Shown in pieces: positions 7,678 to 17,200 of a stretch of 64,000 bases of DNA. Under the pieces are notes generated by a model, which was not told the DNA's origin, did not search any database, and was given only the letters and a program-made list of their open reading frames with translations. Origin of the DNA: Rhodospirillum sp. (GTDB lineage Bacteria; Pseudomonadota; Alphaproteobacteria; Dongiales; Dongiaceae); the NCBI GenBank assembly GCA_013822765.1, contig PNKY01000001.1:248001-312000 (forward strand), written 5' to 3'. Position numbers and translations under genes: made by a program. Each line of letters starts with the position of its first letter. Positions within the stretch are counted from its first letter, which is position 1.

Positions 7678-10302
7678 CTACCGCAACACCTCAGGCTTGC
7701 ACACCTCCGCCAGCGTCTGGCGGAGTTCGCGCAGCTTGGGCGGCTTGGTGAGGACGCGGTCGATGTTGGGCGGGAAATCGTCGTCCGACATCAGGCGCTG
7801 GCCCCAGCCGGTGAGCAGGACGACCGGCGTGGTGGGCGACGCCTCCTTCACCGCGGCAGCGACGCGGCGGCCGTCGACATAGGGCATGCCGAGATCGGTG
7901 ACCACGGCGGAGTACGGCTCGCGGCGTTGCTGCGCGGCGCGGAAGGCATCGATCGCCTGTTGGCCGCCGCTGGTCTCGGTCACCATGTGGCCGTCGGCCT
8001 CGAGCAAATCGCCGAGCGATTTCAGGAACAGCGGATCGTCATCCACCAGAAGCAGGCGCAGGCGCTCTGGCGCGGCCTGAGTGCGCGGCGTCGTCGGCGC
8101 GACCGGCGCCGCGGGCGTCGCCGGCACCGGGAAGATCAGCGAGATCGTGGTGCCCCGGCCCTGCACGCTGCGGATGTCGATCTCCGCGCCGTGGCGTCGC
8201 ACCACGCCGTACACCGAGGCGAGGCCGAGGCCTGACCCGCGCTCGCCCTTGGTGGTGAAGAACGGCTCCATGCAGCGCCGTCGCACCTCGTCGTTCATGC
8301 CGATGCCGGTGTCGGCGACCGAAACCTCGACATAGCCGGCATTCGCGCCCTGGTGCGGCGCCGGCAGCAGCTTGGTGCGCAGCGTCAGGGTGCCGCTGTT
8401 CGGCATCGCGTCGACCGCATTCAGCACCAGGTTGACCAAGGCCTCGCGAATCTCGCTTTCGACGCCCGGGATGGTCGGCACATCGGCCGCCAGGTCGGTG
8501 CGCACGGTGATGACATGGCCGCGTTCGCGCGGCATGCCGTCCCAGCGCGCGTGGGTGAGGTCGATGACCTGCAGCGCCACGGTGTTGAGCTGGACCGGCA
8601 GGTGTGCCGAATCCGCGGCGCGCGGCCGATAGAATTCCCGCATGCGCGTGACGGTCGCGGCAATGCCTTCCATCGCGCGCTGGATGGTCTGCAGCGAGTC
8701 CCGTACTCGCGGGCTGAGGTTCGGCTCGCTCTCCAGCAGAGATTCGGTATGGAGCGCGATCGGCGACAACGCGTTGTTGATGTCATGCCCGATGCCGCTC
8801 GCCATCTGGCCGAGGGCGCGCAGCCGCTCCTGCTGCATCACCGCATGCTGGGTCTGCTGCAGATCGTCATAGGCCTGCTTCAGCGCCTCGTAGAGCTGCG
8901 CCTGATGCGCGGCGAGCCCGACGTGCTCGCTGAGCTGGCGCAGGAACTTCACTTTCCCGCTGCTGAAGCCCTGCGGCTGCCGGCGCGCCACGATCAGCAC
9001 GGCGAACACGCGCTCCTCGATCTTCAGCGGGGAAACCACCAGCGAACGCAAGCCGGCTTGGGCGAGGCGCTGTGACAGGGGCGAGGTGACCAGACCGGTA
9101 TCGGGTTCGGAGACCGGCGTGCCGCGGATGCTGTGGGTCAAGGCATCGCTGTCGACGGCCAAGCGCGCACGCTCTGCGAGGCCGAGCTGACGCGCGAGCG
9201 CCGTGCAGCGCGGCCCGACCTTGGACACGGTCAGCGCGTTGCTGCCGGCGTCATAGAGGCAGAGGCAACACAGGTCGACCGGCAGCTGCTCCTCCAGGCT
9301 GCGCACCACCACGTCATAGATGCTGAGGAGGTCCTTGCGGTCGCTGGTGGCGCGGGTGATCTGGTGCAGCAGGTTGAGGCGCTGCAGCTGCGACTGCGCG
9401 TTCTCCTCCGCCTCGCGTCGCACCGCAACTTCCGCTTCGAGGTCGGCGGTGCGCTCGCGCACGCGCCGCTCCTGCTCGTCGATCAACTGTGCCAGCTGGC
9501 CTTCCGCGCGCACACGTTCCGTCATCTCGACCGAGGCGAGCTTGAGCAGCAGCAGGAGCAGAACGAAGTAGCCGACCAGCGTGCCGAGATGGGCGACGAT
9601 GGATTGCGGATCGCCTTCGCGTTGCGAATAGAGCATGACGAGGTTCGCAACCACCAGGACCGGCGCCGTCCAGGCCAGCGCGCGCAGCATGCGGTCGCCG
9701 GCGCGCCCGCGCCAGCAATAGATCGCGATGCCGAGCCACAGCAGCGGCGCCAGCAGCAGAGCGGGCCGCGTGACGCCGAAATGCGTCTGCTCGGTCCGGG
9801 CCGGCAGCCATTGGAACAGTGCGAACAGCACGATCGCGGCGGCCAGTACCGCGCTCGCGAAGGCGAGGGTGTTCGCCTTTCTCGTCGCGAACATCCACAG
9901 CGATCCAGCGACCGCGACGGGCAACAGGTAGGCGCCCGGCCCCCAGGTCGCGGCGCGCAACGCCTCCAGCGCTGGCGTGGCAACGGGATCGCCCGGCCAC
10001 TCCGCCACGATCAGGACATGGATCGTCTGCAACAGCGCGGTGGCGCCGAACGCGGTCGCGAGCCAGATCAGGAACGGCACGCCGACGTGACGGCCCATAA
10101 CCCACAGCAGCGCGGCGAGCACGGCGGCAATCAGGCCGACACCGGTGTCGAGGATGACGTGGAAGACGGGATAATCGCGCGGGCCGGCGGCGAGTAGCCA
10201 GATGCCGACGATGACATAAGCGACCAGCAGGATGGCCACGGCGTGAACAACCGTCGACTTCTCGCTCTCAACGCGTTGATTGGTCGCTAAGACAGTCGCC
10301 AT
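7678..10302 (-). CDS. Membrane hybrid sensor histidine kinase with GAF and receiver domains
   Basis: An 874-residue hybrid kinase. The first about 270 residues hold seven or eight hydrophobic helices resembling a MASE-type membrane sensor. Then come a coiled coil (EQERRVRERTADLEAEVAVR), a GAF-like domain, a HisKA domain with phospho-acceptor His in GIGHDINNALS, an ATPase domain (NLVLNAVDAM, VADTGIGM, GSGLGLASVYG), and a C-terminal receiver with acidic LLLVDDD and phospho-acceptor Asp in VVTDLGMP. The ATG start at 10302 is preferred over an extension of 32 residues. No partner regulator is adjacent; signal and output are unknown. Confidence 0.88.
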   Translation of the reverse strand: MATVLATNQRVESEKSTVVHAVAILLVAYVIVGIWLLAAGPRDYPVFHVILDTGVGLIAAVLAALLWVMGRHVGVPFLIWLATAFGATALLQTIHVLIVAEWPGDPVATPALEALRAATWGPGAYLLPVAVAGSLWMFATRKANTLAFASAVLAAAIVLFALFQWLPARTEQTHFGVTRPALLLAPLLWLGIAIYCWRGRAGDRMLRALAWTAPVLVVANLVMLYSQREGDPQSIVAHLGTLVGYFVLLLLLLKLASVEMTERVRAEGQLAQLIDEQERRVRERTADLEAEVAVRREAEENAQSQLQRLNLLHQITRATSDRKDLLSIYDVVVRSLEEQLPVDLCCLCLYDAGSNALTVSKVGPRCTALARQLGLAERARLAVDSDALTHSIRGTPVSEPDTGLVTSPLSQRLAQAGLRSLVVSPLKIEERVFAVLIVARRQPQGFSSGKVKFLRQLSEHVGLAAHQAQLYEALKQAYDDLQQTQHAVMQQERLRALGQMASGIGHDINNALSPIALHTESLLESEPNLSPRVRDSLQTIQRAMEGIAATVTRMREFYRPRAADSAHLPVQLNTVALQVIDLTHARWDGMPRERGHVITVRTDLAADVPTIPGVESEIREALVNLVLNAVDAMPNSGTLTLRTKLLPAPHQGANAGYVEVSVADTGIGMNDEVRRRCMEPFFTTKGERGSGLGLASVYGVVRRHGAEIDIRSVQGRGTTISLIFPVPATPAAPVAPTTPRTQAAPERLRLLLVDDDPLFLKSLGDLLEADGHMVTETSGGQQAIDAFRAAQQRREPYSAVVTDLGMPYVDGRRVAAAVKEASPTTPVVLLTGWGQRLMSDDDFPPNIDRVLTKPPKLRELRQTLAEVCKPEVLR

Positions 10303-10527
10303 GACGCCTGCGATGTTGCCGCGTGAGCCCGTGCCGCGGGACGAACCCGGTGACCGATGCAAGCCCCGCTTTGCCCCCGCCAGGAGCGTCCCAGACATCG
10401 CTGAGGCGTGCTGATGTTAGGACGATAAGCAAGCGCCCTCAAGAGGCATCATTTGCCCAGGGCGCCCTGGACGGCATCCGCCGCGCCTTCGGCTATACTG
10501 GCTTTAGCTCGTGATCTGGAGAATGCC

Positions 10528-10944
10528 ATGCCCCGCACCGCTTCCTGTTCCTGCGGCCAGCTGAAATTGACCATGCGAGGCGATCCGACCGACGTCACGG
10601 TGTGCCACTGCTTCGAATGCCAGAAATCGACCGGCAGCGTGTTCGGCGTCTCGACCTACTGGCCGAAGAGCGCGTGCCAATCGATCGAGGGCGAGGCCAA
10701 GCTGTGGCGCCGCTCGTCCGACACCGGGCGTTGGCTGGACAATTACTTCTGCCCGGTGTGCGGCAGCACGGTGTACTGGTACGCCGAGTTCGCGCCCGAC
10801 GAGATCGGCGTGGCGGCCGGCAACTTCGCCGATCCCGGCTTCCCGGCGCCGACCTCCGCAGTCTGGGATTCGTGCCGCCATCCGTGGGTCAAGCTGCCGC
10901 CGGACTGGCCGCAAGCGGTCAAGCAGCGGGGATTGCCCGCGTGA
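10528..10944 (+). CDS. GFA-family (CENP-V/GFA) zinc protein, copy 1
   Basis: A 138-residue member of the glutathione-dependent formaldehyde-activating enzyme family. The zinc ligands are visible in order: CSCGQL, CHCFECQKSTGS and CPVCGST. The true substrate of most such paralogues is unknown. It overlaps by four bases with a second copy of exactly the same length, so the pair arose by tandem duplication. Confidence 0.85.
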   Translation: MPRTASCSCGQLKLTMRGDPTDVTVCHCFECQKSTGSVFGVSTYWPKSACQSIEGEAKLWRRSSDTGRWLDNYFCPVCGSTVYWYAEFAPDEIGVAAGNFADPGFPAPTSAVWDSCRHPWVKLPPDWPQAVKQRGLPA

Positions 10945-11357
10945 CGCGCGTGGCATCGTGCTCTTGCGGGCAGCTCTCCGTGACCCTGTCGGGCGAGCCG
11001 CACGAGGTCACCGTCTGCCACTGCCTGCAGTGTCAGAAATCGACCGGGAGCGCATTCGGTGCTTATGCTTTTTGGCCAAGGAGCGCTTGCCGATCGATCC
11101 AAGGCGAAGCCAAGCACTGGCGCCGAGTCTCGGATTCAGGACACTGGGTCGAGAGCAGTTTCTGCCCGATCTGCGGGAGCACGGTCCATTGGTCGACCGA
11201 GCTGGCCGTCGACCAGATCGGCATATCCGTCGGCACTTTCGCTGATCCCAGCTTTCCGGCACCGACCTTTGCGGTCTGGGATTCATCACGGCACCCGTGG
11301 GTCGCGATGCCGGCCGCGTGGCCGCGGCACACGCGCGACGCCGCAATGGTCGATTAG
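10941..11357 (+). CDS. GFA-family (CENP-V/GFA) zinc protein, copy 2
   Basis: The second 138-residue tandem copy starts at GTG inside the end of copy 1. It has the same zinc motifs (CSCGQL, CHCLQCQKSTGS, CPICGST) and the same C-terminal layout (GTFADPSFPAPTFAVWDSSRHPW). Translational coupling is likely. Catalytic activity on S-hydroxymethylglutathione cannot be assumed; the family includes many proteins of unknown function. Confidence 0.83.
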   Translation: MTRVASCSCGQLSVTLSGEPHEVTVCHCLQCQKSTGSAFGAYAFWPRSACRSIQGEAKHWRRVSDSGHWVESSFCPICGSTVHWSTELAVDQIGISVGTFADPSFPAPTFAVWDSSRHPWVAMPAAWPRHTRDAAMVD

Positions 11358-11409
11358 CCGCGCAAGATTCTCCAAGTCGCCGAGGTCCTCGGGAGCTAAG
11401 ACAAGTGCG

Positions 11410-12003
11410 ATGATTGCGTCCGTTGAACAAGTTCTGCGCCGGCTGATCTGGCGGCGCGTATTGGATGACCATTCGTTCGAGGAATGTGTCGTCACGGCGG
11501 CGCGAGATGGTTTCGTCATATCCGGCCATATCACAGCCGCGCAGGATGGTGTGCCGCTCATCGTCGACTACGACATCGGCTGCGGCGAGGATTGGTCGGC
11601 ACGTTCCGTCACGATCGAGCAGCGGTTGAACGATGCGCAACGTCGCCTGCGGCTGGAGCGCGCGGGCGATGGCTGGCTGGTTGACGGCGCACGCGACCCG
11701 CAGTTCGATGGATGCGCGGAGCCGGACCTTGGCGTCACGCCATCGACCAACGCGCTCGCGATCCGGCGGCTTGATCTTGCGATCGGGCAGGCGGCTGAGA
11801 TCAAGTGCGCCTGGGTGAAGTTTCCCGCGCTCTCGGTGGAGCCGTCGCTGCAGCGCTACGAGCGGCTTGGCAACCATGATTATCGCTACACCAACGTCGC
11901 CAGCGGATTTACCGCGCTTGTCGCGGTCGATCAACTCGCCATGCCTGTGAGCTACGAGGGCATCTGGATGCGCATCGCGGAGTGGCAAGGAGATGGATCA
12001 TGA
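11410..12003 (+). CDS. Putative glycolipid-binding (PA1994/DUF1089-type) protein
   Basis: A 197-residue cytosolic protein without signal peptide. The layout (LIVDYDIGCGEDW, then WLVDGARDPQFDGCAEPDLGVTPSTN, IRRLDLAIG, YRYTN) matches the PA1994-like putative glycolipid-binding family, which adopts a fold related to LolA/LolB-like lipid carriers. Its stop overlaps the ATG of the next cupin gene. Function is not established. Confidence 0.7.
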   Translation: MIASVEQVLRRLIWRRVLDDHSFEECVVTAARDGFVISGHITAAQDGVPLIVDYDIGCGEDWSARSVTIEQRLNDAQRRLRLERAGDGWLVDGARDPQFDGCAEPDLGVTPSTNALAIRRLDLAIGQAAEIKCAWVKFPALSVEPSLQRYERLGNHDYRYTNVASGFTALVAVDQLAMPVSYEGIWMRIAEWQGDGS

Positions 12004-12488
12004 GCGAGACAGCCCGCAAGGTCCTGTGGCAGGCCGACGAGATCGCCGCGCACGGCAAGCCCTTCAAGCAGCGGCTCAATCCCAATTCGGAGTTCATCGG
12101 CGCCGGTCTCTCCCGCATGGCGGGGATGAGCCGCGCCCATGTCACGCTGGCGAGGCTGCCGGCGGGCAAGGATTCCTTCGCCTATCACGCCCACATGCTG
12201 GAGGAGGAATGGGTCTACATTCTCTCCGGACGCGGCGTGGCGGAGATCGATGGCGAGAGCCACGAGGTCGGGCCCGGCGACTTCATGGGCTTTGCCACGC
12301 CATCGGTGCCGCATCTCCTCAAGAACCCGTTCCAAGAAGAGTTGGTTTATCTGATGGGCGGCGAAAACAAGCCGCTCGACGTGCTCGACTATCCGGCTCT
12401 CGGCAAGCGCTACCTGCTGATCGGCAGCGCGGCCGGAACGGAGTTCTACGAGCTCGGCGCGCCGATCAAGCCGTTCGGCGCCGCCTAG
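12000..12488 (+). CDS. Cupin-domain protein
   Basis: A 162-residue single cupin with motif 1 in SFAYHAHMLEEEWVYILSGRG (metal-ligand His and Glu residues) and motif 2 in GPGDFMGFATPSVPHLLKNP. Its ATG overlaps the stop of the glycolipid-binding-like gene (ATGA), showing co-translation. Substrate is unknown; similar proteins are annotated as transcription-regulator-like cupins although no DNA-binding domain is present here. Confidence 0.75.
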   Translation: MSETARKVLWQADEIAAHGKPFKQRLNPNSEFIGAGLSRMAGMSRAHVTLARLPAGKDSFAYHAHMLEEEWVYILSGRGVAEIDGESHEVGPGDFMGFATPSVPHLLKNPFQEELVYLMGGENKPLDVLDYPALGKRYLLIGSAAGTEFYELGAPIKPFGAA

Positions 12489-12528
12489 CTTGGCACTGGC
12501 AGTCCACCGGCCGATTGGGTAGAAGTCG

Positions 12529-13386
12529 GTGGGGACAAGTCGGGATGGGACGGTGACCTGGTCGTTCATCTACAATCACCTGCTGACTCTGCTGCAGGCC
12601 GCGGGTCTGGTGATTCCGTTTCTCCTCCTGGAGCGGCTGTTTCCGGCCGAGCGTCATCCGCTGCGCTCCCTGGTTTTCAATGCCGTCTATGCCGTCACCG
12701 CCTACATCGTCATCGCGGCACATTCGCAGATTTATACCTGGCTGGCGGCGGCCGTCATCCCGTGGCGCACCGCTACGCTCGACCTGCCGCCACTCTTCAC
12801 GACGGATCTCAGCGGCTGGGAGTTGGCTGGACGGTTCGTCGTCTATCTGGCTGTCGTCGACTTCCTGGCCTACTGGCGTCATCGTGCGTTTCACCATTGG
12901 CCCTTGCTGTGGCGGTTGCACAAGCTGCACCACGCCGACACCGCGATGAACGCGATCGCCGGTTGGCGCAGCCACTGGCTGAACGAGATCACCTATTTCA
13001 TCCCGGTCACGATTCCCGCGATGATCCTGTTCGGTCCGTTGGATGTGCCGCTGGTGGTTATCCTCGCCTACATGGCGACCGGCTTCTGGAATCACGCCAA
13101 CATCAGGCTGCAGCTCGGGCCGCTGACGCCGATCGTGAGCGGGCCGCAGTACCATCGCATTCATCACTCCGCCCTGCCGCACCACGTCGACAAGAACTTT
13201 GCCGGGATCTTCCCGGTGTTCGACATGCTGTTCGGCACCTATTGCCGGCCCAAGCCAGGCGAGTTCCCGGCGACCGGGCTTGCCTCTGGCGAGCGCATCG
13301 AGAGCCAGTGGCAGGGGCATTTCGAGCCCTTCTATTGGCGGCGTAAGCGGCCGGCCGAGGCGCGGTCGGTGCAGGCTGCCGAATAG
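12529..13386 (+). CDS. Sterol desaturase / fatty acid hydroxylase family membrane protein
   Basis: About 285 residues with four or so transmembrane helices and the histidine clusters of the non-haem di-iron hydroxylases: HRAFHHWPLLWRLHKLHH, HWLNE, and YHRIHHSALPHHVDKNF. Members hydroxylate or desaturate lipids in the membrane. Two GTG starts are possible (12529 and 12553); neither has a strong Shine-Dalgarno sequence. Substrate unknown. Confidence 0.85.
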   Translation: MGTSRDGTVTWSFIYNHLLTLLQAAGLVIPFLLLERLFPAERHPLRSLVFNAVYAVTAYIVIAAHSQIYTWLAAAVIPWRTATLDLPPLFTTDLSGWELAGRFVVYLAVVDFLAYWRHRAFHHWPLLWRLHKLHHADTAMNAIAGWRSHWLNEITYFIPVTIPAMILFGPLDVPLVVILAYMATGFWNHANIRLQLGPLTPIVSGPQYHRIHHSALPHHVDKNFAGIFPVFDMLFGTYCRPKPGEFPATGLASGERIESQWQGHFEPFYWRRKRPAEARSVQAAE

Positions 13387-13457
13387 TCAGTGGATCGGGT
13401 CCGGCCGCAGCTTGTATAGTGCGGCATCGATCATCACGAGCGCCGGGGCAGCATTCG

Positions 13458-13919
13458 ATGGCGGATGGCGAGCAGCCGTTCTGGAAGACCAAGAAGATGA
13501 GCCAGATGACCCAGGCCGAGTGGGAGAGCCTGTGCGACGGCTGCGGCAAGTGCTGCCTCAACAAGATCATCGACACCGACACCAACGAGCTGCATTTCAC
13601 CAACGTCGCGTGCAAGCTGCTCGACACCGAGAGCTGCCAGTGCACGCACTACAAGACCCGACATAAATACGTGAAGGATTGCGTGCGCCTGACGCCGCGC
13701 AACGTGAAGCAGATCCGCTGGCTGCCGAGCACCTGCGCCTATCGCCTGGTGGCGGAGGGCAAGGACCTCTACGACTGGCACTATCTCAAGTGCGGCGACC
13801 GTAACGCAGTGCACCGCGCCGGCATTTCCGGGCGCGGCCGCATCATCAACGAGCAGGATGCTGGCGAGCTCGAGGACCATATCGTCGACTGGCCCTCCAA
13901 GCGGAAGGCAAGGCGCTGA
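13458..13919 (+). CDS. YcgN-family cysteine cluster protein
   Basis: A 153-residue protein with the UPF0260/YcgN cysteine pattern: CDGCGKCCLNK near the N-terminus, CKLLDTESCQCTHY, and a later CGD. The Cys-rich cluster suggests metal or Fe-S binding; the function remains uncharacterised. It is well conserved in proteobacteria. The ATG at 13458 begins MADGEQPFWKTKKM, the usual start. Confidence 0.85.
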   Translation: MADGEQPFWKTKKMSQMTQAEWESLCDGCGKCCLNKIIDTDTNELHFTNVACKLLDTESCQCTHYKTRHKYVKDCVRLTPRNVKQIRWLPSTCAYRLVAEGKDLYDWHYLKCGDRNAVHRAGISGRGRIINEQDAGELEDHIVDWPSKRKARR

Positions 13920-13986
13920 TTTGTCAGGGCTTTTTGTGCGCAAGCCTCGGATAGCAGCGAACCCGTCTAAGCCCTAGGTATCGGTC

Positions 13987-14892
13987 ATGTCCAATCGCAG
14001 CAAACGAGAGAGCGACATGTCCGAACAGATGGTAAGCGCCGTGCGTGAAGCCGCCTCCTACATCGAGCAGCGCGCCGAAGCGGAGGCCGATGGCCCGGTC
14101 TCCTTGAAGCAACTCAGCGACCACACCGGGATCAGCCCCTGGCACCTGCAGCGCCAGTTCAAGCGGGTGCTGGGCGTCAGCCCGCGGCAGTACGACGATG
14201 CGCTGCGCATGAAGCGCTTGCGCAAGGGATTGAAGAGCGGCGTCGGCGTCGCCGGCGCGACCTTCGAAGCGGGCTATGGCTCGTCGAGCCGGGTCTACGA
14301 GCGCGCGGCCGCGGCTCTCGGCATGACGCCGGCCAGCTACGCCAAGGGCGGCAAGGGCCAGCAGATCAACTACGGCATTGCGCCCTGCGCCTTGGGCCTG
14401 GTGTTGGTGGCGGCGACGCCCCGCGGCATCTGCCGCGTGCAACTGGGCGCCAACGATCAGGCGATGACCCAGCAGCTGAAATCGGAATTCGCCGAGGCGG
14501 AGATCGACCGCGACGACGAGGCGCTGGAGCCCTATCTGGAAGAGATCCTGCGCCGGCTCGAAGGCGAGGCGCCGCACGAGACCCTGCCGCTCGACATCCG
14601 GGCGACCGCATTCCAGCGCCGGGTATGGGAAGAATTGCGGCGAATCCCGGTCGGCGAGACCCGCAGCTACGCCCAGGTCGCCGCCGCCATCGGCAGCCCG
14701 GCCGCGGTCCGCGCCGTAGGCAATGCCTGTGCCAACAACCCGGTTGCGATCGCCATCCCGTGCCACCGCGTTTTGCGTAATGACGGAAATCTCGGTGGCT
14801 ACGCTTGGGGAATTAAGCGAAAACAGGCTCTTATCGCGGCGGAAAAGGCGCGATCTGACCAGTCTGAAACGCGCGCCAGAAAAAAGGCGTAA
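13987..14892 (+). CDS. Ada-like protein: AraC HTH fused to O6-alkylguanine-DNA methyltransferase, lacking the N-terminal Ada domain
   Basis: Residues about 15-120 are an AraC-type helix-turn-helix pair (ISPWHLQRQFKRVLGVSPRQY). Residues about 130-290 are the methyltransferase, with the acceptor Cys259 in IPCHRV and the VGNACANNP segment. Classical Ada also has an N-terminal zinc-Cys domain that accepts methyl phosphotriester groups; it is absent, so the usual adaptive switch cannot work the same way. A second ATG at 14017, preceded by GAGAG, may be the real start. Confidence 0.88.
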   Translation: MSNRSKRESDMSEQMVSAVREAASYIEQRAEAEADGPVSLKQLSDHTGISPWHLQRQFKRVLGVSPRQYDDALRMKRLRKGLKSGVGVAGATFEAGYGSSSRVYERAAAALGMTPASYAKGGKGQQINYGIAPCALGLVLVAATPRGICRVQLGANDQAMTQQLKSEFAEAEIDRDDEALEPYLEEILRRLEGEAPHETLPLDIRATAFQRRVWEELRRIPVGETRSYAQVAAAIGSPAAVRAVGNACANNPVAIAIPCHRVLRNDGNLGGYAWGIKRKQALIAAEKARSDQSETRARKKA

Positions 14893-15036
14893 GTGGTTGA
14901 AAGCATCGGAGCCGGGGCTCTATGCTGACCCTCGAGAGCGCGTCGTCTGCCTTGGGTGGTCATGCCGAAAGCCTTGGAAAACCGGGGAAAAATAAGAAAA
15001 GCGCCGCGCCCCTCAGGCGCGGCGACGCCGCGCCGC

Positions 15037-15744
15037 ATGGCGGAGGCCGCCGATCTTCATCTGATGGATTTCGAGCAGCGCTCGGTGCCTCTGGTGTTCC
15101 AGGAGAACCGGCGCGCGCGGCGCATCATCCTGCGTCTCGACTACGGCGCCTCGCGCATCGTGGTGGTGCTGCCAAAACGCACGACGCGTCATGAGGGTAA
15201 GCGGTTCGCGTTACAGAACCGCGAGTGGATCGAAGAAAGATTGGATCAATTGCCGGAGACCGTCGCGTTCGCGCATGGCTCCGTGATTCCATTCCTCGGC
15301 ATCCCCCATCGCATCCGTTATCGCGCCCATGCGCGCGGGGTGGTGTGGTGCGAAGAGCAGGAGATCCACGTCGCCGGTCACGAGGAGCATGTCTCGCGCC
15401 GGGTCGCCGACTGGCTGAAGCTGGAAGCGCGCCGAGAGATCGAAGCGCGCGCGCGGGCCAAGGCCGAGCAACTCGGCAAGAGCGTGAAGCGCGTGATCCT
15501 GCGCGACACCAAGAGCCGGTGGGGCAGCTGCACCACCGACGGCGTTCTCTCCTTCTCCTGGCGCCTGATCCTCGCGCCCCGCCACGTGATGGACTACGTG
15601 GTCGCGCACGAGGTCGCCCACTTGCGGGAAATGAATCACGGTCCGCGTTTCTGGAAGCTGTGTGGCGAGATCTGCCACAGCGTGCGGAGCGCGCGCGAAT
15701 GGCTGGAAGCAAACGGGACCGATCTCTATCGCTACGGCCGTTGA
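15037..15744 (+). CDS. YgjP-like metalloprotease (SprT/WLM-related, DUF45)
   Basis: Zinc-dependent hydrolase of the YgjP family with the gluzincin-type motif HEVAHLREMNH and the family hallmark DTKSRWGSCTTDGVLSFSWRLILAP. About 235 residues from the ATG at 15037; in-frame starts at 14956 and 14962 would add a basic tail without family similarity. Substrate unknown. A strong hairpin lies 46 bases downstream. Confidence 0.85.
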   Translation: MAEAADLHLMDFEQRSVPLVFQENRRARRIILRLDYGASRIVVVLPKRTTRHEGKRFALQNREWIEERLDQLPETVAFAHGSVIPFLGIPHRIRYRAHARGVVWCEEQEIHVAGHEEHVSRRVADWLKLEARREIEARARAKAEQLGKSVKRVILRDTKSRWGSCTTDGVLSFSWRLILAPRHVMDYVVAHEVAHLREMNHGPRFWKLCGEICHSVRSAREWLEANGTDLYRYGR

Positions 15745-15790
15745 GAGGCGGTCGCAGCGGTAGCTGCATGTTGCTCCTCTCTCCTCGAAA

Positions 15791-15832
15791 GGCCTGCGTC
15801 GACTCCCCGGTTGACGCAGGCCGAAGCTTTTC
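15791..15832 (+). terminator. Probable intrinsic terminator after the metalloprotease gene
   Basis: A perfect ten-base-pair stem (GGCCTGCGTC paired with GACGCAGGCC) with a 12-base loop, followed by GAAGCTTTTC. The T-run is short, so termination may be partial. Confidence 0.6.
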
Positions 15833-15995
15833 TGGGCGGTGCTGAGCACTGCGTTCTCAGCGGTCCTTCGGACCACACTCCGCGTCAATTGTCATGAATC
15901 GGTAACGCGGAAGCGCCTCTGCCGCAGCGATTAGTCAACTTTCGCGCCCCTGCCATCCCGCGCAAAATGGGGCTGCAAGGGGCTCGAATTTTCGC

Positions 15996-17120
15996 ATGTT
16001 GCGCGCCCTCGATCATCCGTCGCTAGGGCGCGGTCCGCATGCGCTCGGCGTCTCGCGCAACCAGGTGCTGGCGCGCCGGCGCTGCGCCGACCATCGAAGA
16101 GAGCTGGACCGGTGGCGCGGTGCTCGACCTGTGCGCTGCGCATCCGGCGATCCCGAGCTTCGCCGTGCTCGCAGGACAAGGCAGGGTGGTCGGCTTGATC
16201 GAGCGCGAGCGGCTCTATTCCCAGTTCTCGCAACCGCTCTGGTTCGACGTCTATAACCGCCGCCCGATCGCACCGCTGGTCACGCGCGAGGCCATGGTGG
16301 TCGACGCCACCATGCCGATCGAGGGCGTGAAGAGCTGATCGCCTATCGCTACCCGCAGGCGATCTCCAGCGGCTTTGAGATCGTGGAGCGGGAGCGCTAT
16401 CGCGGCATCGGCACCATGACCACGCTGCTGTTGAATACGGTCCACCTCGTGCATCGGCGCGCGATCGAGCTGGAGGAGGCGCACCGCAAGGCGGAGATCG
16501 CGAGCGAGGCCAAGTCGCGCTTCCTCGCCACCATGAGCCACGAGCTGCGCACCCCGCTCAATGCCATCATCGGCTTCGCCGAGCTGCTGCTGATGCCTGA
16601 CGTCGAGCAGATGGAACAGCGCCGCGGCTGCATCGCCGACGTCCGGAATTCGGGTGGGCATCTGCTGGCGCTCATCAACGATATCCTCGACTACTCGAAG
16701 GTCGAGGCCGATCACCTGCTGCTCAGCGAGACGGTGTTCGACCTCGGCCGGCTCCTGCACGACAGCGTGCGCCTGGTGCGGCCGCCGGCGTCACGCTGCC
16801 GACGCCGCCGGCGATCGCGCTCAAGGGCGACGAGCGGCGCTTGCTCTCGTGCGTGGTCAACCTGCTGGCCAACGCGATTAAGTTCGCGCCGCGCGGTGAG
16901 GTCACCGTGTCGGCGGCGGTGGCCGACTCGGCCGGCCTCGAGATCAGGATTGCCGACACCGGCTGCGGCATCCCGGCCGACCAGCTCGAACGGGTGTTCG
17001 AGCCCCTTCCACCAGGTCGAGAACGAGCTCAGCCGAGCCACCAACGGCCTGCTGCTGAGCTGCAAGCTGGGATCGGGGCCGACGAGCTCTGGGAAGCGTC
17101 AGCGGCAATTGCCTAAAGCA
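15996..17120 (+). pseudogene. Decayed sensor histidine kinase (CBS-like N-domain, HisKA, broken ATPase)
   Basis: Pieces of one kinase lie in order but in different frames. A CBS-like sensor segment (FAVLAGQGRVVGLIERERLYS) is in one frame. After a shift near 16330 the text continues [22 protein letters not shown] and the HisKA domain [20 protein letters not shown] shift near 16780 leads to the ATPase part ([24 protein letters not shown]), and another near 17010 to [14 protein letters not shown], after which the GLGL region is lost. At least three frameshifts plus truncation point to a dead gene rather than a single sequencing error. Confidence 0.82.
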
Positions 17121-17165
17121 TTGATTTCATTTCGTGATTGCGCGACTTGCGAGTTGACTTCGTTA

Positions 17166-17175
17166 TGTTATAACA
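17166..17175. promoter_or_regulatory. Putative Zur operator
   Basis: The perfect palindrome TGTTATAACA lies in a rare AT-rich patch 26 bases before the first ATG of the zinc transporter locus. It matches the core of alphaproteobacterial Zur boxes (TGTTATA...TATAACA). Zinc-dependent repression of the downstream genes is inferred. Confidence 0.5.
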
Positions 17176-17200
17176 CTGCCATCTCTTTGCGGATCAGGTC

